In this document: piece by piece, positions 51,519 to 59,809 of the stretch | Position numbering within the stretch: position 1 is the stretch's first letter | How the letters are laid out: every line of letters begins with the position of its first letter | Made by a program: the position numbers and the translations under genes | Origin: JAUILA01 sp050289805 | Lineage (GTDB): Bacteria > Bacteroidota > Bacteroidia > Cytophagales > Cyclobacteriaceae | Assembly: GCA_050289805.1 (NCBI GenBank) | Contig: JBNKGL010000004.1 | Span: 1-64,000 of the forward strand | DNA: 64,000 nucleotides | Direction: 5' to 3' | The notes under the pieces: model-generated | Seen by the model: the letters and a program-made list of their open reading frames with translations, nothing else | Database searches by the model: none | Told to the model about the DNA's origin: nothing

Positions 51519-52733
51519 ATGGTTGAAAGTTACGACATGTTTGAGGAACGACAGGAATTTCTTCCCGGAACTTTCGGAATGAGAAGTCTTGTGCATAACT
51601 TAATTGAAAAAATCAGAAACCAGGTGAAGCTAAGATTGTCAGCCCTTGAAAGAAGAAATTTAAGGAAAGTTATTCCCTTTGGTTTGGCAACCGCTTTATT
51701 TGCTTTTTTATTTTCCATAATTGAGAAAGGCCTGATGGGAAATAGTACGATTTACCCGGCTACCGGTAATCAATATGATTTTGTTACCGCAGTCTTAGGT
51801 GCTGTGAATGGTGGATTTTTGATGGGTGTGGCACTTGCGGTATCGGAAGTGCTTTTTCTGGATAAACTATTTGAACGCACCTCATTTTTCATGAAAGTTG
51901 TTGCAAAGGGAGCGGTGTACATCCTCCTCATCTGCATCATGTTATTTCTGATAGCGTTGTTCATAAACTCACGCCAAATGGGGCAGTCTATTTTCAGCGA
52001 GACAGTTATTTCAAGCGTGTTTGATTTTCTAATGAGCTTCGCATTTGTAAGTATCGTATTATATGCAGGCGCCTGTATAACCATTATTTTATTTATTTCT
52101 GAAATCAGTGATAACCTCGGGCAAAATGTGCTGCTTAATTACATGACCGGAAAATATCACCGGCCAAAACAGGAAGAACGGATATTCATGTTCCTTGATA
52201 TGCGATCTTCCACCAGTATAGCGGAAAGCCTGGGGCACATACGGTATTTCGATTTTCTAAACGAGTATTACGGTGATCTTACAGAGCATATTTTGAAGTC
52301 CGGAGGGGAGATTTATCAGTATGTGGGCGACGAGGTGATCGTTTCATGGTCCTGCAGCAATGAATTGGAAAGTTTGAAGAGTATCCAGTGCTTTTTTGAC
52401 ATCCGCGATGGAATGAAAGAGAAGGAATCCCGGTATGAGCAAAAGTTTGGAGCCATTCCTGGATTTAGGGCAGGGATTCATTCAGGCCAGGTGACTACGG
52501 GTGAAATCGGGCTCATCAAGAAAGAAATTGTGTTTACCGGGGATGTTTTAAATACTACTTCCCGTATTCAGGCATGTTGTAAAGAATATGAAGTTGACTT
52601 ACTGGTCTCGGGACAGATTGTTGAAGGAATGAAGGGTAATGCTGCCTTTGAGTTTGAAGAAATTGGAAACATCAGGCTCAGGGGTAAATCAGATGGCGTC
52701 GAGCTTTTTATTGCGAGGCGCACGGATCCTTAA
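51519..52733 (+). CDS. Membrane class III adenylate/guanylate cyclase
   Basis: 404 residues. Four or so membrane helices occupy residues ~48-200. The catalytic domain (about 220-380) has FMFLDMRSSTSIAE (first metal Asp), GGEIYQYVGDEVIVSW (second metal Asp), FRAGIHSGQVTTGEIGLIKKEIVFTGDVLNTTSRIQ and a conserved Arg/Asn pair. Only one catalytic domain is present, so it would work as a homodimer. cAMP or cGMP specificity cannot be settled by eye. The regulatory input is presumably the membrane part. A Crp/Fnr-family regulator is encoded 5 kb downstream, but a link is speculative. Confidence 0.88.
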   Translation: MVESYDMFEERQEFLPGTFGMRSLVHNLIEKIRNQVKLRLSALERRNLRKVIPFGLATALFAFLFSIIEKGLMGNSTIYPATGNQYDFVTAVLGAVNGGFLMGVALAVSEVLFLDKLFERTSFFMKVVAKGAVYILLICIMLFLIALFINSRQMGQSIFSETVISSVFDFLMSFAFVSIVLYAGACITIILFISEISDNLGQNVLLNYMTGKYHRPKQEERIFMFLDMRSSTSIAESLGHIRYFDFLNEYYGDLTEHILKSGGEIYQYVGDEVIVSWSCSNELESLKSIQCFFDIRDGMKEKESRYEQKFGAIPGFRAGIHSGQVTTGEIGLIKKEIVFTGDVLNTTSRIQACCKEYEVDLLVSGQIVEGMKGNAAFEFEEIGNIRLRGKSDGVELFIARRTDP

Positions 52734-52803
52734 CTTTCCAACATCACATTGTAATTTTTTGTATCTTAATTTCTGATAACAACACTTCAAAAGCTCAATT
52801 ACT

Positions 52804-53268
52804 ATGAAAACTTCATCTCAAATCACATTGATTCTCTTTTCACTTTGTCTTCTGTCTTCGTTACAGTTGAAGGCTCAAACAGCTGCGGATATTAGTGCTG
52901 TGGAGCTAACATGTATGAATTATATTGAAGGCTTTTATGAGGGGGATGCAGAAAAGCTGAAACTGGCACTGGACCCTAATCTTAATAAGTTTGGTTTCTG
53001 GAAGGATAAAGAAAGCGGAAAATATGGCGACGCGATCCATATGAGTTTCGACCAGGCCCTTGCATTCGCGAAAAATGTACAGGAAAAGAAACAATATCCG
53101 CCCGCAGATGCACCGAAAAAGGTAACTATTCTTGACGTGAAGGAAGTAATTGCCGCAGCAAAAATAACTGCCTGGTGGGGAGAGGACTATGTACTGTTGT
53201 CAAGAAAGAATGGAAGCTGGATTATAGAGCAGGTATTATGGGAAGGACCTTTAACACAATCTAATTAA
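52804..53268 (+). CDS. Exported lumazine-binding-like / NTF2-fold protein
   Basis: 154 residues. Signal peptide LILFSLCLLSSLQLKAQ, then an NTF2-like cone: AVELTCMNYIEGFYEGDAEKLK at the N-terminal helix, DPNLNKFGFWKD and the repeating strands KKVTILDVKEVIAAAKITAWWGEDYVLL and GSWIIEQVLW. This matches the Lumazine_bd_2 family of putative lumazine-binding proteins seen in Bacteroidota, with no proven ligand. It lies at the head of a small group of three short genes, 10 bases before a DUF4199 gene. Confidence 0.78.
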   Translation: MKTSSQITLILFSLCLLSSLQLKAQTAADISAVELTCMNYIEGFYEGDAEKLKLALDPNLNKFGFWKDKESGKYGDAIHMSFDQALAFAKNVQEKKQYPPADAPKKVTILDVKEVIAAAKITAWWGEDYVLLSRKNGSWIIEQVLWEGPLTQSN

Positions 53269-53277
53269 TTCTATACC

Positions 53278-53766
53278 ATGAAAAATTTTAGTATCGAAAT
53301 TAAATGGGGCATTATTTTCACCATTGTCATGATGCTATGGACATTGCTCGAAAGATTGCTTGGCTGGCATGACGTTCACATCGACAAACATGCTTATTAT
53401 ACCATGTTTTTTATAATTCCCGCATTTGTTATGTACTACTTCGCACTCGTAGAAAAGAGGGAAACTTTTTATGCGGGGCAAATGAACTGGACCCAGGGAT
53501 TTAAGTCGGGGATTATAATCGGTGTTGTCGTTGCCTTGCTGTCACCCCTGAGCCAGTATATCACACAGACATTCATTTCACCACATTACTTTGACAATGT
53601 AATTGAATACAGTGTGCAAACCGGAGCTTATGAGACCGTAGAAATGGCAGAGGAATATTTTAACCTGACAAATTATATTGTTCAAAGCATGATTTTCGCG
53701 GTTGTTTCAGGAGCATTCACCGCCGCAATTGTAGCCATCTTTACCAAGAAGAAATATGCCAGCTAA
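53278..53766 (+). CDS. DUF4199-like membrane protein
   Basis: 162 residues with four predicted membrane helices (about 8-28, 36-55, 72-96, 136-158) and a charged segment in between. The MKNFSIEIKWGIIF start and the central SGIIIGVVVALLSPLSQYITQTFISPHYF resemble DUF4199, a Bacteroidota family without known function. The gene overlaps the following membrane protein gene by 11 bases, so the two are coupled. Confidence 0.72.
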   Translation: MKNFSIEIKWGIIFTIVMMLWTLLERLLGWHDVHIDKHAYYTMFFIIPAFVMYYFALVEKRETFYAGQMNWTQGFKSGIIIGVVVALLSPLSQYITQTFISPHYFDNVIEYSVQTGAYETVEMAEEYFNLTNYIVQSMIFAVVSGAFTAAIVAIFTKKKYAS

Positions 53767-54133
53767 ACGATGGTTATTTTATGTCCTTGGGGGACTTGTA
53801 ATTGGCATTTTCTATTCCTGGTTCAATGATTATAATAATCCTACGGTCGTTGGAATCAGGGTGCGTACGGTTCTGATGACGGCCAGCAGCATCCTTGCGT
53901 TTTTACTCTGTTATTTCGAACGTGGGAAAGCCATGATCATTGCATTGCAGATTGCAGCAGGAGTTGCCATGGCCGTTGTTTTCAGGATCATCTGGGACGT
54001 CACCGTCGTGGATGACACCATGCATAACCTGGCGCCATTTGAGATAGGTATCGCATTTGGACTGGCGTTCATTACTTCACTGATTGGCGGACTTATCGGC
54101 TCTGTTGTTCGCCCGAAAAAGACAGAAAGTTAG
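53756..54133 (+). CDS. Small hypothetical membrane protein
   Basis: 125 residues with four predicted membrane helices (LFYVLGGLVIGIFYSW, MTASSILAFLLCYF, ALQIAAGVAMAVVFRIIW, FGLAFITSLIGGLIGSVV). I recognise no family. The start ATG overlaps the end of the DUF4199 gene by 11 bases. Its stop region overlaps the convergent 2OG-Fe oxygenase gene by 4 bases. The length and four-helix layout mirror the DUF4199 neighbour, so they may work together in the membrane. Confidence 0.65.
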   Translation: MPAKRWLFYVLGGLVIGIFYSWFNDYNNPTVVGIRVRTVLMTASSILAFLLCYFERGKAMIIALQIAAGVAMAVVFRIIWDVTVVDDTMHNLAPFEIGIAFGLAFITSLIGGLIGSVVRPKKTES

Positions 54134-54762
54134 CCCAGGATCTGTCCCAGCCCCTGTGGTTGATATAGTAGCCATCCGGTTAGGCTATACCGGCTGATTT
54201 GAGTTAAGGAAACTTCATGTTCAACACAGTCGCTTCTGAACATTACGCATCGGTTGGCCAGAGGCTGCACTTTCTGATGAACTTCGTTATCACGATAGAT
54301 TATCAGTTCTCCGCCATCACCTTCATTCCACAATTCATTGAGGTAAATGATCACAGAGATCATTCGGTTATTTCTTTCCCTGAACTGGTCGATATGTCGC
54401 CGGTAAAATGTTCCTGCGGGATAATGCGCCAGGTGAAATTCATAGCCCGAAAGGCTCAGGTAACAATAGCGGTTTAGTTTTTGACGTAATTCTTCGATCA
54501 GCAGGAATACCTGTTGCAAGTCTATATCACGTTTATCGGAAAGCCAGTAAACATAATCGCCTCGTATGGAGGTTGCGATTTGCCTGTTCCCGGAGGCGCC
54601 GATACCTGCTTTTGAAAAGTCATCCTGTTCCAGGTGTTCCAGGAAAAATTTTCTGAGGGTCTGATATATTTCTTTTGGAAGAAATTCGTCTATCACCACA
54701 TAATCATCGACCGACATTTGATCAATCCAATCAAGCCAGGTTTCATCGCTATACACGCTCAT
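54130..54762 (-). CDS. 2-oxoglutarate/Fe(II)-dependent oxygenase
   Basis: 210 residues, the size of PKHX/prolyl-4-hydroxylase-like enzymes. The double-stranded beta-helix shows the iron-binding H-x-D in YRRHIDQFRERNN and a distal His in SDCVEHEVSL, with Arg of RYSLTGWLLY to bind 2-oxoglutarate. It probably hydroxylates a protein or small molecule; the target is unknown. It stands alone, reading toward the small membrane gene with a 4-base overlap. Confidence 0.87.
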   Translation of the reverse strand: MSVYSDETWLDWIDQMSVDDYVVIDEFLPKEIYQTLRKFFLEHLEQDDFSKAGIGASGNRQIATSIRGDYVYWLSDKRDIDLQQVFLLIEELRQKLNRYCYLSLSGYEFHLAHYPAGTFYRRHIDQFRERNNRMISVIIYLNELWNEGDGGELIIYRDNEVHQKVQPLANRCVMFRSDCVEHEVSLTQISRYSLTGWLLYQPQGLGQILG

Positions 54763-54934
54763 TGAATAAAAAATTTTGCGAATATACGGTGTAATCTGCA
54801 GGTATCAACCGGGCCTGAAATAAAACATGGGAAGAGTTGACAGGAAATGACCTAAGAATTAAATGGGGAGCATCATCATTGCCATCTGGTTAAAGTGTGA
54901 CGAATAATTTGTAGATTAATAAAAAGAAAATGCC

Positions 54935-56395
54935 ATGAGTCACGCCAGCACTGCATCACCTCCAAATGAAACCCTAACTCAAAAAGGCCTCAATTTCAAA
55001 GAGGAAGTAAAACGGATATTTAATCTGCAGAAAAATAATCAGCAGCGCATCGCGAATACAACCGCGGCCGATCGACGCATGAAGCTTACGAAATTGCATG
55101 ATTCGGTGATGGCTCACAGGGAAGATATCCGGGATGCACTGTACAAAGACTACAGGAAGCACCCAAGTGAAGTTGACCTTACAGAAATATATCCGGTTAC
55201 CTCCAATATAAAATTTGCAAGGTCACGTCTGAAGAATTGGATGAAGCCGAAAAAAGTGGCTACCCCGTTGGCACAGACAGGCACAAGCTCCTACATTCAT
55301 TATGAGCCCAAGGGAGTGGTACTGATAATTTCTCCCTGGAATTTCCCTGTAAACTTAACTTTTGGCCCCATGATCTCCGCTATTGCCGCAGGTAATTGCA
55401 TAATGATCAAACCTTCTGAGCATACGCCAAATGCTTCGGCGATAATGAAAAAGATCATTTCAGAAGTGTTCGATGAGTCTGAGGTGGCGCTTATTGAAGG
55501 AGACGTGGAGGTTGCCAGTGAATTGTTAAAACTTCCATTTAACCATATCTTTTTTACCGGAGCGCCGGAGATCGGAAAAATTGTGATGAAGGCTGCTGCT
55601 GACAACCTTGCTTCTGTAACGCTTGAACTCGGTGGGAAATCACCAACGATTATAGACAAGTCGGCAAATCTGAAAACAGCTGCTATGCGGGTCACTTTTG
55701 GAAAATGGATGAATAACGGACAGGTATGCATTGCGCCTGATCATGTTTACGTTCACGAATCACTTGCAGGAGAATTTGTGGATCTGGTAAAACAGTATAC
55801 CAGGGAGTATTACGGGGAGGATGCCTCGGTCTCACCATCCTACAACCGTATTGTGAATCATAATCATCACCGGAGGGTTGAGGGTTACCTGAAGGATGCT
55901 ATTTCCAGGGGAGCGACGATTGAGTACGGGGGTAAAACGGATGCGGATCAGGATTACTTCGAACCTACCATCGTTACCAATGTACCGGCTGATTCCGAGC
56001 TTTCTGAGAAGGAAATCTTTGGGCCGGTTTTGCCCGTCTATACCTACAGGGACCTGGAGGAAGTGATTAGTCAAATCAATCAAAAAGAGAAACCCCTGGC
56101 CTTGTTCATTTACAGCCGTAATAAAAAAAATGTGCAAAAAATTATTAATGAGACACGTGCGGGCGGCACCTGTGTAAACCATAGCGGCATTCATTTCTTT
56201 AATAATAATCTCCCTTTTGGAGGATCAAATAATAGTGGAATAGGAAAAGGTAATGGGTTCTTTGGCTTCGAGGAATTTTCGAATCAAAGGGCCGTACTGA
56301 ATCAATGGGCTCCCGTGAGCGGATTGGATTTTATGGGACCTCCTTTCAATGAATTTAAGCAGAAATTAATCGATCTTACAATTAAATGGTTCTGA
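54935..56395 (+). CDS. Aldehyde dehydrogenase family protein
   Basis: 486 residues. NAD(P)-dependent oxidation of aldehydes to acids. The signatures are PWNFPVNLTFGPMISAIAAGN, IKPSEHTPNAS, FTGAPEIGKIVMKAA, LELGGKSPTII (Glu base), MNNGQVCIAPDHVYV (catalytic Cys) and EIFGPVLPV. The C-terminal segment FGGSNNSGIGKGNGFFGFEEFSNQRAV is the usual oligomerisation end of the group that includes long-chain fatty aldehyde dehydrogenases; the retained charged C-terminus may be a membrane association tail. It stands alone. Confidence 0.93.
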   Translation: MSHASTASPPNETLTQKGLNFKEEVKRIFNLQKNNQQRIANTTAADRRMKLTKLHDSVMAHREDIRDALYKDYRKHPSEVDLTEIYPVTSNIKFARSRLKNWMKPKKVATPLAQTGTSSYIHYEPKGVVLIISPWNFPVNLTFGPMISAIAAGNCIMIKPSEHTPNASAIMKKIISEVFDESEVALIEGDVEVASELLKLPFNHIFFTGAPEIGKIVMKAAADNLASVTLELGGKSPTIIDKSANLKTAAMRVTFGKWMNNGQVCIAPDHVYVHESLAGEFVDLVKQYTREYYGEDASVSPSYNRIVNHNHHRRVEGYLKDAISRGATIEYGGKTDADQDYFEPTIVTNVPADSELSEKEIFGPVLPVYTYRDLEEVISQINQKEKPLALFIYSRNKKNVQKIINETRAGGTCVNHSGIHFFNNNLPFGGSNNSGIGKGNGFFGFEEFSNQRAVLNQWAPVSGLDFMGPPFNEFKQKLIDLTIKWF

Positions 56396-56411
56396 CGGGT
56401 TCTTCATGGGA

Positions 56412-56582
56412 TTAAACCAGGAATAAGAAAATAAACAGCAATATCAGAAGAATAGCTGCTATGGCCATGGACCAATTTCTTCTGTAACGTGAGGGAAATT
56501 CGTATCCACAGATGGGGCAAACTACTTCGGATGAGCTGATTTGCATCGCACATGCGGGGCATTCCCGGGTCTTTTCAGGCAT
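56412..56582 (-). CDS. Small zinc-ribbon membrane protein
   Basis: 56 residues from the ATG at 56582; a longer start at 56672 would run into the divergent gene and add a hydrophobic-poor leader. Two Cys pairs (CPAC at 8-11 and CPIC at 22-25 of the short form) make a zinc ribbon, followed by a single C-terminal membrane helix (AIAAILLILLFIFLFLV). Such tail-anchored zinc ribbons are common and of unknown function. Confidence 0.65.
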   Translation of the reverse strand: MPEKTRECPACAMQISSSEVVCPICGYEFPSRYRRNWSMAIAAILLILLFIFLFLV

Positions 56583-56658
56583 ACTAAGGGGTAAATTTTC
56601 TTGCTTAAAATAACGTAAATCAAAAAGAAAGTACGATACATAATCCTTAATTTTAATT

Positions 56659-57195
56659 ATGAGGAAGATCATTTACTATGTGGCAGCTTCAGCGGATCAT
56701 TACATTGCCGACGAAAATGATGGCATTGAATGGCTGGAAGATAAAAAGTGGTATCTCGAGGGAGAGGATTTTGGATACAGCGATATGTACGCTCAGATCG
56801 ATACCACATTTATGGGCTACAGAACCTATGCGAAACTCATGGAAATGAAGGTGCCCTTTCCTTACTCCGACAAAAAGAATTTTGTCTTTACCAGCCACCC
56901 AGATCCCATGCCGTGTGAAGAGGTATGTTTTGTCCATACCGATGCAGTTTCATTTGCAAGAAACTGTAAAGACGCACCTGGAAAGGATATCTGGCTCATT
57001 GGTGGAGGGGTATTGGCAGGGACGTTCCTGAAGGCGGGCCTGATTGATGAACTGATCCTTACAAAACTGCCCCTGCGACTTTTCAAAGGAATTCCGCTGT
57101 TCGGTGAACATGTACTTCCCGGTGATGCGCGGTTGATTTCAGAAGTAAAGTTCTCCAATGGTTTTATCCAGGAGACATGGTCGCTTCAGCCATAA
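56659..57195 (+). CDS. Dihydrofolate reductase-like (RibD C-terminal) family protein
   Basis: 178 residues. The fold matches RibD_C/DHFR-like proteins: YYVAASADHYIADENDGIEWL at the start, MGYRTYAKLM, FVFTSHP, KDIWLIGGGVLAGTFLKAGLIDELILTKLPL and GIPLFGE. Members reduce pteridine or pyrimidine substrates with NADPH in riboflavin or antibiotic pathways; this single-domain form has no proven substrate. The 3' end overlaps the convergent DinB gene by 32 bases, so transcription is opposed at the tail. Confidence 0.82.
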   Translation: MRKIIYYVAASADHYIADENDGIEWLEDKKWYLEGEDFGYSDMYAQIDTTFMGYRTYAKLMEMKVPFPYSDKKNFVFTSHPDPMPCEEVCFVHTDAVSFARNCKDAPGKDIWLIGGGVLAGTFLKAGLIDELILTKLPLRLFKGIPLFGEHVLPGDARLISEVKFSNGFIQETWSLQP

Positions 57196-57727
57196 CATTT
57201 TTACGGATTTCTTCAAGCTGCAAAAAATGCCGCTCATTGTGGGCATTTATAAATCGAAGTGCATCCCCCACATAAAATTTGAGAATAGGTCCAAGGGCGG
57301 TTACCACTTTAAAAGACCTGGGATCTTTACCTTGCATTTGCACAAGGATTTTTTCGATTCTGTTGAAGTTATCTTTCAACCGGCCGATAGAGTTTTTATC
57401 AGGAGCGGTTGTCTTCGAAGGGTCAAAAACCTTCATGGTCTTCATTTTGAATTTTATAGTCCCGTCTTTCTGAATGCCCAGACCATTAATAAAATAATTT
57501 GCCAGGAAGGTTGGCTTATAGGGATGTTTTCCTTCCCGGAGTAAATGTATTTTTGCTTCAATCTGATCCAGGTATAGTTCGGTAGCCAGATTCATATGGG
57601 CAACACATTCCAACATGCTCCATCCCCCTGAGGCGGGTTTCGCATTCAGTATTTCATCGTCCAGCGTTGAAAAGGCAATTAATTTTTCACGCTGTGCCTC
57701 AATCTGGTTTCGCAAAGAATCGATCAT
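57164..57727 (-). CDS. DinB-family metal-binding protein (likely Crp/Fnr target)
   Basis: 187 residues of DinB-like four-helix bundle with metal-site-like residues in GGWSMLECVAHMNLATELYLDQI and the late INAHNERHFLQLEEIR (His and Arg). No signal peptide is visible, unlike the other DinB protein at 40825-41406. Its promoter is unusually clear: a TATCTTTG element at 57738-57745 and an FNR-type box at 57768-57781, both upstream of its ATG. It is therefore a likely target of the adjacent Crp/Fnr regulator. The biochemical role is unknown; DinB relatives include bacillithiol transferases. Confidence 0.78.
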   Translation of the reverse strand: MIDSLRNQIEAQREKLIAFSTLDDEILNAKPASGGWSMLECVAHMNLATELYLDQIEAKIHLLREGKHPYKPTFLANYFINGLGIQKDGTIKFKMKTMKVFDPSKTTAPDKNSIGRLKDNFNRIEKILVQMQGKDPRSFKVVTALGPILKFYVGDALRFINAHNERHFLQLEEIRKNVMAEATMSPG

Positions 57728-57737
57728 TTTTTTATTT

Positions 57738-57745
57738 CAAAGATA
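57738..57745 (-). promoter_or_regulatory. -7 element of the DinB-family gene
   Basis: The minus strand reads TATCTTTG, an exact TAnnTTTG match, 10 bases before the ATG at 57727. The start point would be near 57733. Confidence 0.6.
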
Positions 57746-57767
57746 GAGACACGTCTTTGCAATCTCC

Positions 57768-57781
57768 TTGATCCAGATCAA
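57768..57781. promoter_or_regulatory. FNR-type box TTGAT-N4-ATCAA
   Basis: TTGATCCAGATCAA is a perfect inverted repeat matching the classic FNR/Crp-family consensus TTGAT-N4-ATCAA. It extends to CTTGATCCAGATCAAG (57767-57782). Its centre is about 41.5 bases upstream of the start point predicted from the TATCTTTG element, the class II activator position. It lies just past the stop codon of a Crp/Fnr-family gene. Confidence 0.7.
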
Positions 57782-57785
57782 GAAA

Positions 57786-58406
57786 TCAGCGCCGGTTCCG
57801 TAGCCTGCTCAGGGTTTCCGGTGTCATTCCCAGGTAAGAAGCAAGATGTTTGAGTGGTACATACTGGAATATGTGCGGACTGTCTTTTTCAAGGCGGGCC
57901 AGTTTTTCCTCTGCTGTATATGACCGTACCTCAAGCTGTCGTTTTGCCATTCTTATCAGCATCTCGCTTGTGAAGATTCTACCCCAGCGCTCGGCACTGT
58001 GTGAATCATTGTAAAGTCTGTTCATATCCTGATACGAAATTCGCAGTAACCTGCATTCGGTAAGTGCCTGGATTCCGAACCATGAAACAGATCGATCAAG
58101 AAATGAATCGAATACACCCGAAAAATCACCGTGATAGGTAAACCCTACACTTACATCATTTCCTTCATGAACGGTATAACCGCGGAGTACACCGTCATGA
58201 ACGTAATAAAAATAGTTTTCCACCTGACCAATCTGTGTAATATGATCTCCTTTTTGAACCGTATATGGCTTCCAGTCACGGACAAAACGTTCCCGGTCAC
58301 CGTTGGGAATTGCATAAAATGTATCGGCCTGAGACAGGAGGCCTTCGTGGATATCGATGTCAGGCACGGGGAAGTCTTTTATGAAAGATAAATAATTATT
58401 TGCCAA
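57786..58406 (-). CDS. Crp/Fnr-family transcriptional regulator
   Basis: 206 residues. The cyclic-nucleotide-binding beta-roll spans about 40-150 (YTVQKGDHITQIGQVENYFYYVHDGVLRGYTV), then a dimer helix and a C-terminal helix-turn-helix ending YVPLKHLASYLGMTPETLSRLRNRR. The recognition helix keeps E-T-L-S-R, equivalent to the E-x-x-S-R of FNR that reads TTGAT. No N-terminal Cys cluster is present, so an iron-sulfur oxygen switch is unlikely, and the ligand is unknown. The only start without a stop behind it is TTG at 58406. The start is 9 bases from the divergent small membrane gene, leaving almost no promoter room. Confidence 0.85.
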   Translation of the reverse strand: MANNYLSFIKDFPVPDIDIHEGLLSQADTFYAIPNGDRERFVRDWKPYTVQKGDHITQIGQVENYFYYVHDGVLRGYTVHEGNDVSVGFTYHGDFSGVFDSFLDRSVSWFGIQALTECRLLRISYQDMNRLYNDSHSAERWGRIFTSEMLIRMAKRQLEVRSYTAEEKLARLEKDSPHIFQYVPLKHLASYLGMTPETLSRLRNRR

Positions 58407-58415
58407 ATTTAACCC

Positions 58416-58607
58416 ATGAATATGGCCGAGGTTTTATGTGAAATCCTGAAATGGACAGCTATCATGCTTGTACTATCATTATTCCTGGGATTATACAGGC
58501 CGTGGTGGGTTTTGTGGTGGTTGAGTGTTCAGAACAGGCTCAAGGTAATTGTATTTTACGGAGGTGGGGCCTTTGTTATTTGGTTGGTCCGGATATTTAT
58601 TTGCTAG
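58416..58607 (+). CDS. Small two-helix membrane protein
   Basis: 63 residues: two hydrophobic helices (TAIMLVLSLFLGLY and VIVFYGGGAFVIWLVRIFI) separated by a Trp-rich loop (RPWWVLWWLSV). I recognise no family. The start ATG is 9 bases from the divergent Crp/Fnr start, and its stop overlaps the convergent THUMP-like methyltransferase by 4 bases. The Trp-rich loop and lack of charge make it a membrane-interfacial protein, such as a small regulatory or scaffolding peptide. Confidence 0.55.
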   Translation: MNMAEVLCEILKWTAIMLVLSLFLGLYRPWWVLWWLSVQNRLKVIVFYGGGAFVIWLVRIFIC

Positions 58608-59809
58608 GGCTTCTCACATATTGCCACCATCCTGTTTTCATGCCGGTCCGTGAAGCAAAATAAGTAAATTTTTCCTCCATCACTGATCCTGGATTTTCTT
58701 CGAATCTCTGCTACTTCTTCCGGAAAATTTCTGGCCGTAATATTGGCTTTATCGGAACCGATCTGCGATTTGAGTTTTTTAGGCTGATAAGGAATTATAT
58801 TCTTTATTCTGAAAGCACGTCCCTGAAATTGTGGAAGGTAATTATCGGAGAAATAGAGGTGTGTATTCCGGGCAATCTTGGTGAGACCATAGCGGCTTGC
58901 AATGAGCTTAAAGGCCCCGCTTTTTCTAAGTGCAGCGCTGGACTCGTAGATAAATGCTCCGGAATCCGCATAGTTTATTTCTGCTTCCTCCTCCTCACCC
59001 TGTTGAAATGAAAATTTCTGCGTGTCCTTCTTAGAATATAAATCTACCGCAGTGAAAACAGGATTTTCAACCGGTTCATAATGCGTCTGCATAAGAAGCT
59101 CCTTAACTTCCCCATCCACGGCAACAATAAATATATTGGCAATCCTGTTTTGAAGCTCCCTTCTGGTCTCATCAATATCAAGCATTGGCGACAACTTCAG
59201 AAGGCATGTGCCATGCAATTCAAAGATCATTTCGCAAATTTCACGTGCATCAGGTGAGCAATCTTCAAGGCGGACAACGCGCTGCCTGCTTTCGTCCCGG
59301 CGGGATGGGTCCAAAAAAAATGCAACTGTACCGTCAGGTTTATATCCCTGAAGGAAACGGTGCGCATCATTATTTTCTATGTGAATACTTTGCTTAAGGC
59401 ATTCAAAATTGTGTTTTGCAAGTTGACACAATTCCTGTTTTTCCTCGACATATATGCTCCTATTGAAATGTTGGGAAATGTAGTATGTATCGATTCCCGT
59501 ACCTCCTGTGAGATCTACAAATTCTCCCCCCTCCATAAGGGTCGACTTGAATCGGGCGGTTAGTTCGGAAGAGGCCTGTTCAAGGTTTTCCGCCGGAGGA
59601 AACACGATACAATCATGGGAAAACCACTCAGGAAGTTTACCCTGCGCCTTTTGTCGCGAGCGTATCTGAGCGGCAATAATGGAAACAGGAACTCCTTCCA
59701 CCTGCCTGTATTTTAAAGAGAGGCGGAACGGATCTTCCTTTTCATTTTCATGAATGAATGCCTGAATTTCCGGGGATAAAAGGGCGTCAAGCCATTCTCC
59801 CGCATACAT
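58604..59809 (-). CDS. THUMP-like domain class I methyltransferase
   Basis: 401 residues. The SAM-binding core has FVDLTGGTGIDTYYISQHF (motif I with a DLTGGTG variant), VEEKQELCQLAKHNF and VAFFLDPSRRDESRQRVV, with an HGTCLLKLSPMLD segment. A THUMP-like RNA-binding domain is present in the C-terminal third (PKKLKSQIGSDKANITARNFPEEVAEIRRK). A tRNA or rRNA methylase role is likely but the target nucleotide is unknown. Its ATG overlaps the asd stop by one base (TGATG), so it is coupled to aspartate-semialdehyde dehydrogenase. Confidence 0.83.
   Translation of the reverse strand: MYAGEWLDALLSPEIQAFIHENEKEDPFRLSLKYRQVEGVPVSIIAAQIRSRQKAQGKLPEWFSHDCIVFPPAENLEQASSELTARFKSTLMEGGEFVDLTGGTGIDTYYISQHFNRSIYVEEKQELCQLAKHNFECLKQSIHIENNDAHRFLQGYKPDGTVAFFLDPSRRDESRQRVVRLEDCSPDAREICEMIFELHGTCLLKLSPMLDIDETRRELQNRIANIFIVAVDGEVKELLMQTHYEPVENPVFTAVDLYSKKDTQKFSFQQGEEEEAEINYADSGAFIYESSAALRKSGAFKLIASRYGLTKIARNTHLYFSDNYLPQFQGRAFRIKNIIPYQPKKLKSQIGSDKANITARNFPEEVAEIRRKSRISDGGKIYLFCFTDRHENRMVAICEKP

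Noticed and set aside
54720..54741. TTGATCAATCCAATCAAG, which resembles a second FNR-type box
   Set aside because: The half-sites are 7 bases apart instead of 4, and the sequence lies inside the 2OG-Fe oxygenase coding region.
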